From Burkholderiales bacterium (GTDB lineage: Bacteria > Pseudomonadota > Gammaproteobacteria > Burkholderiales > Burkholderiaceae), in NCBI GenBank assembly GCA_947372535.1, contig CANBUA010000032.1, positions 1 through 25,402 on the forward strand: a stretch of DNA of 25,402 nucleotides, given 5' to 3'. The notes under the pieces are model-generated. The model was not told the DNA's origin. It saw nothing but the letters and a program-made list of their open reading frames with translations, and ran no database searches. The position numbers were made by a program, and so were the translations under genes. Below, in pieces: positions 1 to 8,679 of the stretch. The number at the start of each line of letters is the position of its first letter. Positions within the stretch are counted from its first letter, which is position 1.

Positions 1-3000
1 GAAGGCTTCCTGATTGCCAATGCGGGCAAGAGCTTCTACGTCAACGACGGCACGACAGCCGGCGACGAGTACACGACGGCTGTGGGCAACAACGCCAACA
101 GCGGCAAGGACCCGAGCAAGCCCATGGCCAGCCTGGCGGCCTTGTTGCGTGCCTATGACCTCAACCCCGGCGATGTGGTCTATGTGGACAGCGGCTCCTA
201 TGACCTGGCCACCAACATCGTCATCGACAGCCAGGACAGCGGCTTGCGCATCAAGGGCGCTTCGCAGCCTGGCCATGCCACAATCCTGGACCGTGGCAAT
301 GCCAACCCAGGCACGGCGGTGCTGGAGTTCAAGGGCGCCGACGACGTGCGCATCGAGAACATCAGCATGACTGGCGCGCAGACCGGCGTGCTGGCCGCCA
401 CCACGGCCGACAGCGACCGCATCACCCTGGTCGACACCAAGGTCTACGGCTTCACCGGCACGGGCGTGTCGGTGGACACGGGCAACGACGACTGGACGAT
501 CAAGACCTCTGCCATCCATGGCAACCAGACCGGTCTTTGGCTGCGTGGCAGTGGCACCTTGCTCGATGGCAGCGATGTCTATGGCAACAATGGCTGGGGC
601 GTGGATGCCTATGGCTACAACCTGGCGACCCCCATCGTCATCAGCCACAACAAAATCCACGACAACGGCTCCGGCGGCGTCATGGCGGTCTATTCGGTGC
701 AGATCAACGCCAACGAGGTCTACAGCCACCTGGGCAGCAACCGGGTGGGCATCCAGATCAGCAACGACGCCACGGCCACGGGCAACTTCGTCTACAACAA
801 CGCGGGCGGCCTGTCCGTGAGCAGCAACGCCGTGGCCAGCCGCAACGAGGTCTACAGCAACACCAGCTACGGCCTGTCGATCTACAACGCCACCGTCAGT
901 GGCAACCGCGTCTACAGCAACTCCACGGGCATCATCGACACGGGCTACGGCCAGATCGAGAACAACGTGGTCTATGCCAACACCAACGTCGGCATCTCCA
1001 TCACCTCTGCCCACAATGGTCAATCCGTGCGCGACAACACGCTCTACCTGCCGGTGGGCGATGCCATCTTGATCTCGTCGACAGCCTCGGACGTCAAGCT
1101 CTACAACAACATCATCTGGGTCAACGCAGGCTTTGGCATCAACGTGACCAGCGGCGCGCAACGCGTGCTGTCCGACTACAACCTGTTCAACACGCCGCTC
1201 ACTGGCGCCAAGGTTGGCCTGTTCGGCGGCGCGCAGCAGGCCACGTTGGCGGCATGGCGCACGGCCTCCGGGCAGGATGCGCACAGCAAGGCGGGCGACC
1301 CCTTGTTCCTGGACATCGACGGCGCCGACAACGTGCTGGGCGAGAAGGGCCTGATCACCGGCAACGGCTATGACGACAACTTCGGTCTGCGTGCGCATTC
1401 GCCGGCCATCGATGCGGCCAACATGTACGTGGCCACGGGCAGTGACATCGAAGGACGCATCCGCCGCGACGACGCCAGCACCGCCAACACCGGTGATGGC
1501 CTGCCGCTGTACGTGGGCTCGCCCCAGTCGGGCAGCACCTTCGCCAGCGTGGGCACCAAGCTCAACTACCGCACCGGCGACGGCGCCACGCAGGTCACCC
1601 TGCCGTTTGCCTTCAATTTCTACGGCAAGAGCTACGACAAGGTCTACGTCAGCACCAACGGCTTCCTGCAGTTCGACGGGCAGGATCCGTACTACGCCAC
1701 CAGCAACGCCAACACGCTTGAAGGCCTGCTGCGCAACGTGCGGATCGCACCGCTGTGGGACAACCTCAACACCTACAGCCCCAGCGATGCCACGCGTGAC
1801 CTCTACATGGACAGCAGCGTCGCCAATCAGGTGACTTTCCGCTGGGCCACCGTGGTCGAGGGCACGACCGACCCGGTCAACTTCTCGGTCACGCTGTTCG
1901 CCGATGGCAAGTTCCGCTTTGACTACGGCTCCAGTGCTGGCGGGCTCACCCCGACCGTGGGCGTTTCGGCTGGCAACAACCAGACCTATGTGCTGGCCGG
2001 CTACGACGGCCAGAGCAACCTGTCCAATGCGGCCTCCATCGTCTGGCAAGCCACGCCGGGCCTCACGTTCTACGATGTGGGCGCCTATGAGTTCCAAGGC
2101 GACTCCAGCGACGCCACGCCACCCAAGGTGGTCAGCATCAGCAACCTGCCGGTCGACGGCGGCACCACGGCGCTGGCCTTCAGCAGCTTGCAGGTCAACT
2201 TCAGCGAATCGCTCGATGGGGTTTCCGCACGCAGCGTGGCCAACTACGAGCTGCTGGCTGCTGGCGCCGACAACCTGTTCGGCACGCCGGACGATTCGCG
2301 CATCACGCTCAAACCGGGTTACTCATTCCCCGAGACCAACCTGACCTTGCAACTGGCCGACGGCCCGCTGGCCAACGGCTTGTACCGCCTCAAGCTCTCG
2401 GGCACGCTGGGCATTTTCGACACGGCCGGCAACCTGTTGGACGGCAATGGCAACGGCGTGGGCGGCGACGATTACGTGCGCACCTTCAAGATCGACCGCA
2501 CGGGCAATCAGCCGCCCACGGCCACGGATGCCACCAAGTCGGTCTCCGAAGACCAATCCATCCTCATCAGCTTGACAGGCACCGACCCCAATGGCGATGC
2601 CTTGACCTTCATCATCACCGGCCAGCCGCAGTTCGGCACATTGAGCAACTTCGACGCGGCCGCACACACCGTGCGCTACACCCCCAATGCCAACTTCAAC
2701 GGCACGGACAGCTTCAAGTTCAAGGTCGAAGACGGCAAGCTGGGCAGCGACGAGGGTCAGGTTCTGATCAACGTGCTGCCGGTCAACGACGCGCCGACGG
2801 CTGCGGGCACCTCGGTGGCCACGGACGAAGACACGCCGGTCGCCATCCTGCTGCCCGCCCTGGACCTGGAAACCGCACGGCCCGGCCTGAGCTTCAACGT
2901 GGGCACGGCGCCTCAGCACGGCAGCATCACCCAAGGTGCAGGCGGCGTGTGGACTTACACACCCAACGCCAACTACAACGGCGCCGACAGCTTCACCTAC

Positions 3001-6000
3001 GTCGTGACCGACCGGGGCGATCCGGACGGCTCGCCAGGCAATGCGCTCAGCTCGGCGCCCGCGCTGGTGACCATCAATGTGCGCGCCGTCAACGACGCGC
3101 CGGTGGTGGCGGCCATCCCGGTGCAGACCGTGGCCGAAGGCCAGACCTTGAGCCTGGCCATCCCAGGTTCGGACGCCGATGGCAACAGCCTGCGCTACAC
3201 CCTGATCGACAACACCGTGCCTGGCGCGGCGGTGGATCTCAACACCGGCCTCTTCACCTGGAAACCGCTGGATGGTGGCGCGAGCCAGTCCTTCAAGGTG
3301 CGCGTCACCGATGGCACCCTGAGCACTGATTCAAGCTTCACCGTCAACGTCACGAACGTGGCGCCGACCATCACGGTCACCGGTGCGGCGTCGGTGAACG
3401 CCGGGGCGGTCTACACCATCGCTTTCGGGGCGACCGATCCCGGCCAGGACACCATCAGCCAATGGATCGTCAACTGGGGTGGCGGCCAGACCACGACGCT
3501 GGCGGGCAATGCCACGGGCGCCAGCTTCACCTACACGCAGGGCGGCAATGTCGGCATCACCGTCACGGCGGTGGATGAAGACGGCCGCTTCGAGTCGGCG
3601 CCTCTGGCCGTTCGGGTGATCGTGCCCAATCGCGCGCCGCTGGCCACCGGCCAAAGCGTGACCACCAACGAAGATCAGCCGCTGCTGATCGCCCTGAATT
3701 ACGTGGATCCCGATGGCGACAGCTTGACCTTCACGGTCAACACGCCGCCTGTCCACGGCACGCTCAGCGGATTTGATCCGGTGACCCGCACGGTGCTTTA
3801 CACGCCGGCCGCCAATTACAACGGCACGGACCAGTTCAGCTACAAGGTCAACGATGGCATTTCGGGGTCGGCATCGGCCACCGTGCGCCTGGGTGTTGCG
3901 CCCGTCAACGACAAACCAGTGGCTGTCAATGACAGCTACGCCGTGCACGCTGGCAAGACGCTCACCATCCCTGCGCCCGGCCTGTTGGTCAACGACATGG
4001 ACGTGGATGGCGACGCCTTGACGTTGCTGTCAGTCGATGCCACCGGTTTGCAAGGCACGGTCACGCAAGGTACCGACGGCCGCTTCAGCTTCACGCCGGC
4101 CTCGGGTTTTGTCGGCACGACCAGCTTCAAGTACACCGTCAGCGATCCTTCTGGCGCCACCAGCCTGGCCACCGTCACAGTCAGTGTGCTCAACACCGCG
4201 CCCGTGGCCACCAACGACAGCTACACCGTGCAGTCCGGCCAGACCCTGGTCGTGTCGGCGCCAGGCGTGCTGGTCAACGACTCGGATGCCGATGGTGATG
4301 CCTTGAGCGTGCTGTCCATCGACTCGACCGGTCTGCAAGGCGCGGTCACGCAAGACCCGGACGGCCGCTTCAGCTTCACGCCGACCACCGGCTTTGTCGG
4401 CGCCACCAGCTTCAAGTACACCGTGAGCGACGGCCAGGGCGGCACCAGCCAGGCCACGGTCGCGATCAACGTGACGGCGATCCCGTCGCTGAAGGTCTCG
4501 TCCTTCGCGCAGACGGATTCGGGCTTCAAGCTGCGCTTCTCGCGCGGCATCGATGCCAGCGTGCTCAACCTGTACACGGGCCAGTCGTCCAACGCGTCAG
4601 CCACCAACCTGGGTACGGCTGACCTGGTCCTGATCGGGCCGGATGGCAAGGCGGTCAGCGGCAGCGTCATCCTCGACGCCGACCGCGCTGGCTTGACCTT
4701 CCTGCGCACGGGCGGTGTGCTGACTTCGGGCGCCTACACGCTCACGCTGGCATCGCGCGCCGATGGCTTCGTGACGACCGACGGCAAGCTGCTTGATGGC
4801 AACGGCGATGGCGTGGCGGGTGACAACCATGTCGCGACCTTCACCGTGGCGCCCAGTACCTCGGCCATCCTGTCGGTGGGCGAGATCGCGCGCGGCCCGG
4901 GCCAGAGCCTTGGCATCGCCGGCACCTTCGCCTTCCCTGTCACGCTGGAGAATGCGGCGGGCGCCACGCGCGTGCAGTTCACGCTCAAGTACGACGCCAG
5001 CTTGCTGACCGTCACCGGTTTCACCGGCGGGGTCTTGCCAGCGGGCAGCACGGTCTCGGCTGTCACGACCACGCCGGGTGTCCTGCAAGTCACGATCCAG
5101 ACAACGGCCCCTCTGGCCGCCGGCAAGCTCGTGCTGGGCAACCTGGAGGCCAGCGTGCCAACCAATGCCGCTTACGGCGCCAAGGATTTGTTGACCTTCA
5201 GCAATGTGCTGCTGGACAACGGTGCCCGCACCGTGCGGACCGACGACGGCCTGCATGTGGTGAGCTTCGTGGGTGATGTGACGGGCGATGCCAGCTACAC
5301 CACCCTGGACGTGCAACGCATCCAGCGCGTCATCGTCAAGCAGGACACGGGCTTCGCGTCCGCGCCCCTGGTGGATCCGACCATCCTGGGCGATGCCAGC
5401 CGCAGCGGTGGCATCGATTCCGGCGATGCCGTGCGCGTGACCCGCGTCGCCGGTGGTGTGGCGGTGGCCGACATGCCGGCCATCCCGGTTGGTTTGCCGC
5501 CACTGGTGTTCGCCGGGGCCGATCCCCTGGTGACGCTGGGCACGGTCTCGGCCCTGGCCGGCTCGACAGTGACCGTGCCGGTCAGGATCGACACGGCCGC
5601 CGGCTTGGAGTCAGTGCAGATGGTGGTGCGTTACGACAGTTCGGTGCTGAGTGTGCTGGAGGTGCAAAAGACCGCGCTGACCCAGTCCTTTGGCTACACG
5701 GTCGTGCGCAACAACCCGGGCGAGCTGGTGGTCGATGTGTCGACGACGCAGCCACTGGCCGCCGGCACGGGCGAGCTGTTCCAGCTGAAGTTCGCCGTGG
5801 CCGCGGGCGCTTCCGGCACCCTGGCTTTGGACCTGACCTCGGTCAGGCTCAACGACACCTGGCTGACGCTCAACCCGGCGCCCCTGCCGGGCGCGGATCC
5901 CACCGATGGCGCCATCGTGGTGATCCCACCGGCACCGCTGCCTGCGGCCCGCCGTGCGGCCCCCCCGTCCGTGGTATTCAGCGCCGCCCCCAAGGCGTTT

Positions 6001-6135
6001 GACCTGAGCCACAATGAGGCCGCCGCGAGCTGGTTGCAGACCTGGGTGTCCGACACCAACCAGAAGGCGCGTCAGGCCAATGGCTGGACGATCACCGCCA
6101 AGGCCCCGGACGTCACGCCACCCACCGTCCATTGA
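1..6135 (+). CDS. Giant secreted surface protein, 3' part: beta-helix, cadherin/tandem-95 repeats, cohesin-dockerin-cohesin
   Basis: The frame is open from base 1, so the 5' end is missing; 2044 residues are visible and end at TGA 6133-6135. Counting from base 1, residues about 50-410 are Asn/Gly-rich short repeats typical of a right-handed parallel beta-helix (NosD/pectate-lyase-like). Residues about 500-698 resemble a nidogen-like domain (FYGKSYDKVYVSTNGFLQFDG is its clearest stretch). Residues about 702-835 and 1496-1620 are SbsA-like Ig domains, each ending in a Ca-type loop (DGNGNGVGGDD, DGNGDGVAGDN). Residues about 836-1497 are seven cadherin/PKD/tandem-95-type units joined by N-x-A/K-P linkers. 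Residues about 1622-1754 and 1839-1975 look like cohesin folds flanking a dockerin-like pair of Ca loops (about 1757-1825). The last ~65 residues match no sorting signal I know: no LPXTG, no PEP-CTERM, and no RTX nonapeptides. It is probably an exported adhesin or matrix protein and the likely cargo of the export genes downstream. The N-terminal export signal cannot be judged. Confidence 0.85.
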   Translation, partial: EGFLIANAGKSFYVNDGTTAGDEYTTAVGNNANSGKDPSKPMASLAALLRAYDLNPGDVVYVDSGSYDLATNIVIDSQDSGLRIKGASQPGHATILDRGNANPGTAVLEFKGADDVRIENISMTGAQTGVLAATTADSDRITLVDTKVYGFTGTGVSVDTGNDDWTIKTSAIHGNQTGLWLRGSGTLLDGSDVYGNNGWGVDAYGYNLATPIVISHNKIHDNGSGGVMAVYSVQINANEVYSHLGSNRVGIQISNDATATGNFVYNNAGGLSVSSNAVASRNEVYSNTSYGLSIYNATVSGNRVYSNSTGIIDTGYGQIENNVVYANTNVGISITSAHNGQSVRDNTLYLPVGDAILISSTASDVKLYNNIIWVNAGFGINVTSGAQRVLSDYNLFNTPLTGAKVGLFGGAQQATLAAWRTASGQDAHSKAGDPLFLDIDGADNVLGEKGLITGNGYDDNFGLRAHSPAIDAANMYVATGSDIEGRIRRDDASTANTGDGLPLYVGSPQSGSTFASVGTKLNYRTGDGATQVTLPFAFNFYGKSYDKVYVSTNGFLQFDGQDPYYATSNANTLEGLLRNVRIAPLWDNLNTYSPSDATRDLYMDSSVANQVTFRWATVVEGTTDPVNFSVTLFADGKFRFDYGSSAGGLTPTVGVSAGNNQTYVLAGYDGQSNLSNAASIVWQATPGLTFYDVGAYEFQGDSSDATPPKVVSISNLPVDGGTTALAFSSLQVNFSESLDGVSARSVANYELLAAGADNLFGTPDDSRITLKPGYSFPETNLTLQLADGPLANGLYRLKLSGTLGIFDTAGNLLDGNGNGVGGDDYVRTFKIDRTGNQPPTATDATKSVSEDQSILISLTGTDPNGDALTFIITGQPQFGTLSNFDAAAHTVRYTPNANFNGTDSFKFKVEDGKLGSDEGQVLINVLPVNDAPTAAGTSVATDEDTPVAILLPALDLETARPGLSFNVGTAPQHGSITQGAGGVWTYTPNANYNGADSFTYVVTDRGDPDGSPGNALSSAPALVTINVRAVNDAPVVAAIPVQTVAEGQTLSLAIPGSDADGNSLRYTLIDNTVPGAAVDLNTGLFTWKPLDGGASQSFKVRVTDGTLSTDSSFTVNVTNVAPTITVTGAASVNAGAVYTIAFGATDPGQDTISQWIVNWGGGQTTTLAGNATGASFTYTQGGNVGITVTAVDEDGRFESAPLAVRVIVPNRAPLATGQSVTTNEDQPLLIALNYVDPDGDSLTFTVNTPPVHGTLSGFDPVTRTVLYTPAANYNGTDQFSYKVNDGISGSASATVRLGVAPVNDKPVAVNDSYAVHAGKTLTIPAPGLLVNDMDVDGDALTLLSVDATGLQGTVTQGTDGRFSFTPASGFVGTTSFKYTVSDPSGATSLATVTVSVLNTAPVATNDSYTVQSGQTLVVSAPGVLVNDSDADGDALSVLSIDSTGLQGAVTQDPDGRFSFTPTTGFVGATSFKYTVSDGQGGTSQATVAINVTAIPSLKVSSFAQTDSGFKLRFSRGIDASVLNLYTGQSSNASATNLGTADLVLIGPDGKAVSGSVILDADRAGLTFLRTGGVLTSGAYTLTLASRADGFVTTDGKLLDGNGDGVAGDNHVATFTVAPSTSAILSVGEIARGPGQSLGIAGTFAFPVTLENAAGATRVQFTLKYDASLLTVTGFTGGVLPAGSTVSAVTTTPGVLQVTIQTTAPLAAGKLVLGNLEASVPTNAAYGAKDLLTFSNVLLDNGARTVRTDDGLHVVSFVGDVTGDASYTTLDVQRIQRVIVKQDTGFASAPLVDPTILGDASRSGGIDSGDAVRVTRVAGGVAVADMPAIPVGLPPLVFAGADPLVTLGTVSALAGSTVTVPVRIDTAAGLESVQMVVRYDSSVLSVLEVQKTALTQSFGYTVVRNNPGELVVDVSTTQPLAAGTGELFQLKFAVAAGASGTLALDLTSVRLNDTWLTLNPAPLPGADPTDGAIVVIPPAPLPAARRAAPPSVVFSAAPKAFDLSHNEAAASWLQTWVSDTNQKARQANGWTITAKAPDVTPPTVH
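3904..4491 (+). repeat. Two near-identical 285-bp (95-aa) cadherin-like units
   Basis: The last two repeat units of the giant protein are related at DNA level with a constant 285-bp offset. For example, GACAGCTAC occurs at 3931 and 4216, and GACGGCCGCTTCAGCTTCACG at 4075 and 4360. Each encodes one 95-residue domain of the tandem-95 / cadherin-like type, running from an N-x-x-P linker through VNDxDxDGDAL to SFKYTVSD. The higher DNA identity compared with the older units upstream suggests a recent duplication or gene conversion. Confidence 0.8.
5272..5475 (+). other. Dockerin-like Ca-binding region between two cohesin-like domains
   Basis: Two F-hand-like loops are visible. The first reads GDVTGDASYTTLD with acidic or polar residues at loop positions 1, 3, 5 and 12, followed by the helix VQRIQRVIV. 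The second reads GDASRSGGIDSGD followed by AVRVTRVAGG. This is the usual two-repeat layout of type I dockerins, although loop position 3 is Thr or Ser rather than Asn. Cohesin-like folds flank it on both sides within the same protein. Pairing with a cohesin is inferred, not shown. Confidence 0.6.
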
Positions 6136-6172
6136 GACCAATGATTTTTCTTGTGCAGTTGGAGAAACACGC

Positions 6173-6778
6173 ATGACCAAACAGTTCGCAAGCAGCACCC
6201 CGTTCCAGGCGATCAGAGGCGCGGTGGCCTTGGCGGGCCTCATCGCCTGCATGGGCCACGCCCAGGCGCAGTTGACCGTGACCCCGCACGACGCGGTCAT
6301 CGCCCCCGGGCAGTCTTCGGTGCTGGCCCTGGATGTCGATTTCGGCTCAGGCATCCAGGTGGCGGGCTTCACCTTCGAGATCCAGTTCGACCCCATGCAA
6401 TTGACGCTGGCGCTGGACAGCCTGAACTACGGCGGCAGCAACCCGGTAGAGGTCGGAACGGTGTTCGCGGCCGATCCTTTCACCGTCTCTTACGATCCTT
6501 CATCGAGCACCATCACCGGCACCTGGGCAGGCCTGAACAACCTGGACCTCAACGGTGCTGGTTCGGTCAAGCTGCTGGTGACCAACTCGGGCCTGTCGAT
6601 CGGACAGTCCAGCTTCATCAGCTACAAGTTGTCCTATGACGACGAGAACCTGAACTCACAAGGCCCCTTTACCGCCACGAGCACCATCACCGCCGCCGTC
6701 CCCGAGCCTGAAACCTGGGGCCTGGCCCTGGCGGGTGTGGTGGTCCTGGGCGCGTGGGCACGCCGCCGCCACGCATGA
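6173..6778 (+). CDS. PEP-CTERM protein with a cohesin-like domain
   Basis: A 201-residue exported protein. The start is ATG 6173, preceded by GGAG at 6161, because it gives a proper signal peptide (residues 1 to about 33, ending AQAQ); the open frame upstream lies inside the previous gene. Residues about 34-170 have a cohesin-like pattern (VLALDVDFGSGIQVAGFTFEI, FDPMQL, GSVKLLVTNSG), similar to the cohesin-like folds of the giant protein. The C terminus is a textbook PEP-CTERM tail: VPEPETWG, a hydrophobic helix, then ARRRHA. Such tails are recognised by exosortase (EpsH/XrtA) in exopolysaccharide-producing Gram-negatives. It starts 37 bp after the giant gene and its TGA overlaps the next ATG (ATGA at 6775-6778), so it belongs to the same operon. 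It may be a surface partner that binds the dockerin of the giant protein, by inference. Confidence 0.88.
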   Translation: MTKQFASSTPFQAIRGAVALAGLIACMGHAQAQLTVTPHDAVIAPGQSSVLALDVDFGSGIQVAGFTFEIQFDPMQLTLALDSLNYGGSNPVEVGTVFAADPFTVSYDPSSSTITGTWAGLNNLDLNGAGSVKLLVTNSGLSIGQSSFISYKLSYDDENLNSQGPFTATSTITAAVPEPETWGLALAGVVVLGAWARRRHA

Positions 6779-8679
6779 ATTCAACGGCCGGTTCCTCTCC
6801 GGCCGCCGTGGTCGGGGCGGTCGCGTCCGAACCTCGGTGGTCCCAGAGTTTTGCCGCGTCGGCCGAAGCTGGCGCGTCTGCTGATTTCTGGTCGCTGCTC
6901 GTCAATGCGCAGACCTCCGACCAGCTGTGCCGCGCCTGGCTGGGCATCCTGTGCCAATGGGTGCCAGGCACGCAGGCCGGCCTGTTGCTGCTGCATGACG
7001 AAGGTGACCGTTATGCGCCGGCTGCCGTCTGGCCCGACCCGGAGCAGGACATGTCCTTCCTGGGTGAGGTGGCCCAGCAGGCCCTGGTCGAGCGCAAAGG
7101 CGTCGTCAAGGAAGAGGCCAGTGGCCTGGCGCAATGCGCCTACCCCTTGTTGAGCGCCGATCAGACCTATGGCGTGGTCGTGCTGCATGTGGCCTCGCGC
7201 GGCGATGCGTCCGTGCGCGAGGCGCTGCGCCTGTTGCATTGGGGCGCCGGCTGGCTGGTCGGTTTGTTCGACAGGCGCCATCTGCTCGAACGCGATTTGC
7301 GCCTCAAGCGCTCGGCCCTGTTGCAGGATGTACTTTTGGGCGTGATGGCGGCCGAGGGCCCGGAGGTGGCTGGCCGCTGGCTGGTCAACCGCCTGGCCGA
7401 GGCCTTGCCGTGCCGGCGTGCGGTGCTGGGCCATCTGAAGGGCAGAGGCCGCCAGATCGAGATCCTGAGTGTCTCCGGCACGGCCACCTTCGAGGCTGCT
7501 TCGACGCTCATGGCCGTGGCCCGTGATGCCTTGCAGGAGGCCGTCGAGGTCGGGGACACGCAGGTGCATCCGCTGCATCACATCGAAGCGGGTGCGCCTT
7601 TGCTGGCCGCCAGCGCGGTGGCCGACTATGCACAGGAGTCTCAATCCAAAGCCGTGGTCGTGCTGCCGCTGGCGCACCAGGGCCGCACGCAAGGTGCTTT
7701 GCTGCTGGATTTTGATGCACCCGTCTCCAGCGAGTTCCAGGATTTTCTGCGCACCCTGGCCTTGTCGCTGGCACCTGGACTGGCCTTGCAGCACGCCGCC
7801 ACGCAAAGCTGGTGGTCGCATGGCCGTGACAGCGCGGCTCACACCTGGGGCTTGTTGGCCGGCCCACGCCATCCCGGTTGGAAATTCATCGGTGCCATCA
7901 GTTTGGTGGTGCTGGTTCTGGCTGCCGTGGTCGATGTCGATTTCCGGGTGAGGGCGCCTGCGACGGTCGAAGGCAGCGTGCAGCGCTCGGCCGTTGCCCC
8001 GTTCGATGGTTTCATCCGCGAAGCCAAGGTGCGGGCGGGCGATGTCGTGCACAAGGGGGATGTGCTGGCCCGCCTGGATGAGCGCGACCTGAGCCTTGAG
8101 TCGGCCAAATGGCAGGCGGAAGCCGAACTGTCCGACCGCCGACTGCGCGAGGCCATGGCCAAGGGACAGCCCGTGGATGTGCGCATCGCCCAGGCCGAGT
8201 CCGAGCAAGCCCACGCGGAGCTCGATCTCGTCACCGAAAAGCTGGGCCGCGTGGCCATCGTGGCGCCTTTCGATGGCGTGGTGGTGCGGGGCGATCTGTC
8301 GCAGCAACTGGGCGCACCCATCGAGCAGGGCAAGGTCCTGTTCGAAGTGGCGCCGCTCGATGCCTACCGCGTGGTGCTGAAGGTTGATGAGCGCGACATC
8401 GTTCACCTCAAGCATGGGGAGTCGGGCGAGCTGCTGCTCACTGGCCTGCCCGGTGAACGCTTTGCGATCAAGGTGAGCAAGGTGTCGCCCGTGGCCACCT
8501 CCGAGGAAGGCCGCAACAGCTTCCGCGTGGAGGCCGAAGTTCAACAGGCTGCCGCTCGCCTGCAGCCCGGCATGGAGGGCGTGGGCAAGGTTCTGGTGGG
8601 CCAGCACAGCCTGCTGTGGCAGGCCTTTCACCGCGTGAGCGACTGGCTCAGGTATTCCGCATGGTCGCTGGGGCTTTGA
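6775..8679 (+). CDS. GAF-GAF-TM-HlyD fusion: inner-membrane adaptor with cytoplasmic sensory domains
   Basis: 634 residues from ATG 6775, overlapping the previous stop by 4 bp (ATGA). Residues about 37-165 and 180-345 each look like a GAF domain (first: LCRAWLGILCQWVPG... PAAVWP; second: LAEALPCRRAVLGHL... AVVVLPLAHQG). A single hydrophobic helix starts at W369 (FIGAISLVVLVLAAVVD). It is followed by a membrane-fusion/HlyD region with both lipoyl-type half motifs (VAPFDGFIREAKVRAGDVVHKGDVL and VAPFDGVVVRG), a short coiled-coil between them and a beta-barrel. The expected topology is cytoplasmic GAF domains with a periplasmic adaptor. Most HlyD-type adaptors have only a short cytoplasmic tail, so the 368-residue sensory head is unusual. 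It probably links the inner-membrane M50 protein to the outer-membrane channel, with the GAF part sensing a ligand or a partner; no ligand can be read from the sequence. Confidence 0.85.
   Translation: MNSTAGSSPAAVVGAVASEPRWSQSFAASAEAGASADFWSLLVNAQTSDQLCRAWLGILCQWVPGTQAGLLLLHDEGDRYAPAAVWPDPEQDMSFLGEVAQQALVERKGVVKEEASGLAQCAYPLLSADQTYGVVVLHVASRGDASVREALRLLHWGAGWLVGLFDRRHLLERDLRLKRSALLQDVLLGVMAAEGPEVAGRWLVNRLAEALPCRRAVLGHLKGRGRQIEILSVSGTATFEAASTLMAVARDALQEAVEVGDTQVHPLHHIEAGAPLLAASAVADYAQESQSKAVVVLPLAHQGRTQGALLLDFDAPVSSEFQDFLRTLALSLAPGLALQHAATQSWWSHGRDSAAHTWGLLAGPRHPGWKFIGAISLVVLVLAAVVDVDFRVRAPATVEGSVQRSAVAPFDGFIREAKVRAGDVVHKGDVLARLDERDLSLESAKWQAEAELSDRRLREAMAKGQPVDVRIAQAESEQAHAELDLVTEKLGRVAIVAPFDGVVVRGDLSQQLGAPIEQGKVLFEVAPLDAYRVVLKVDERDIVHLKHGESGELLLTGLPGERFAIKVSKVSPVATSEEGRNSFRVEAEVQQAAARLQPGMEGVGKVLVGQHSLLWQAFHRVSDWLRYSAWSLGL

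Noticed and set aside
2506..4490. Repeats that could suggest RTX toxin repeats or a CRISPR-like array
   Set aside because: The units are ~95-aa protein domains in an open frame; there are no GGxGxDxUx nonapeptides and no short direct repeats with unique spacers.
6781..8631. A 616-codon open frame on the minus strand, antisense to the GAF-HlyD gene
   Set aside because: It is a mirror of GC-rich codon use; its translation is low-complexity His/Gln/Ala-rich with no domain, and the plus strand encodes clear GAF and HlyD domains.
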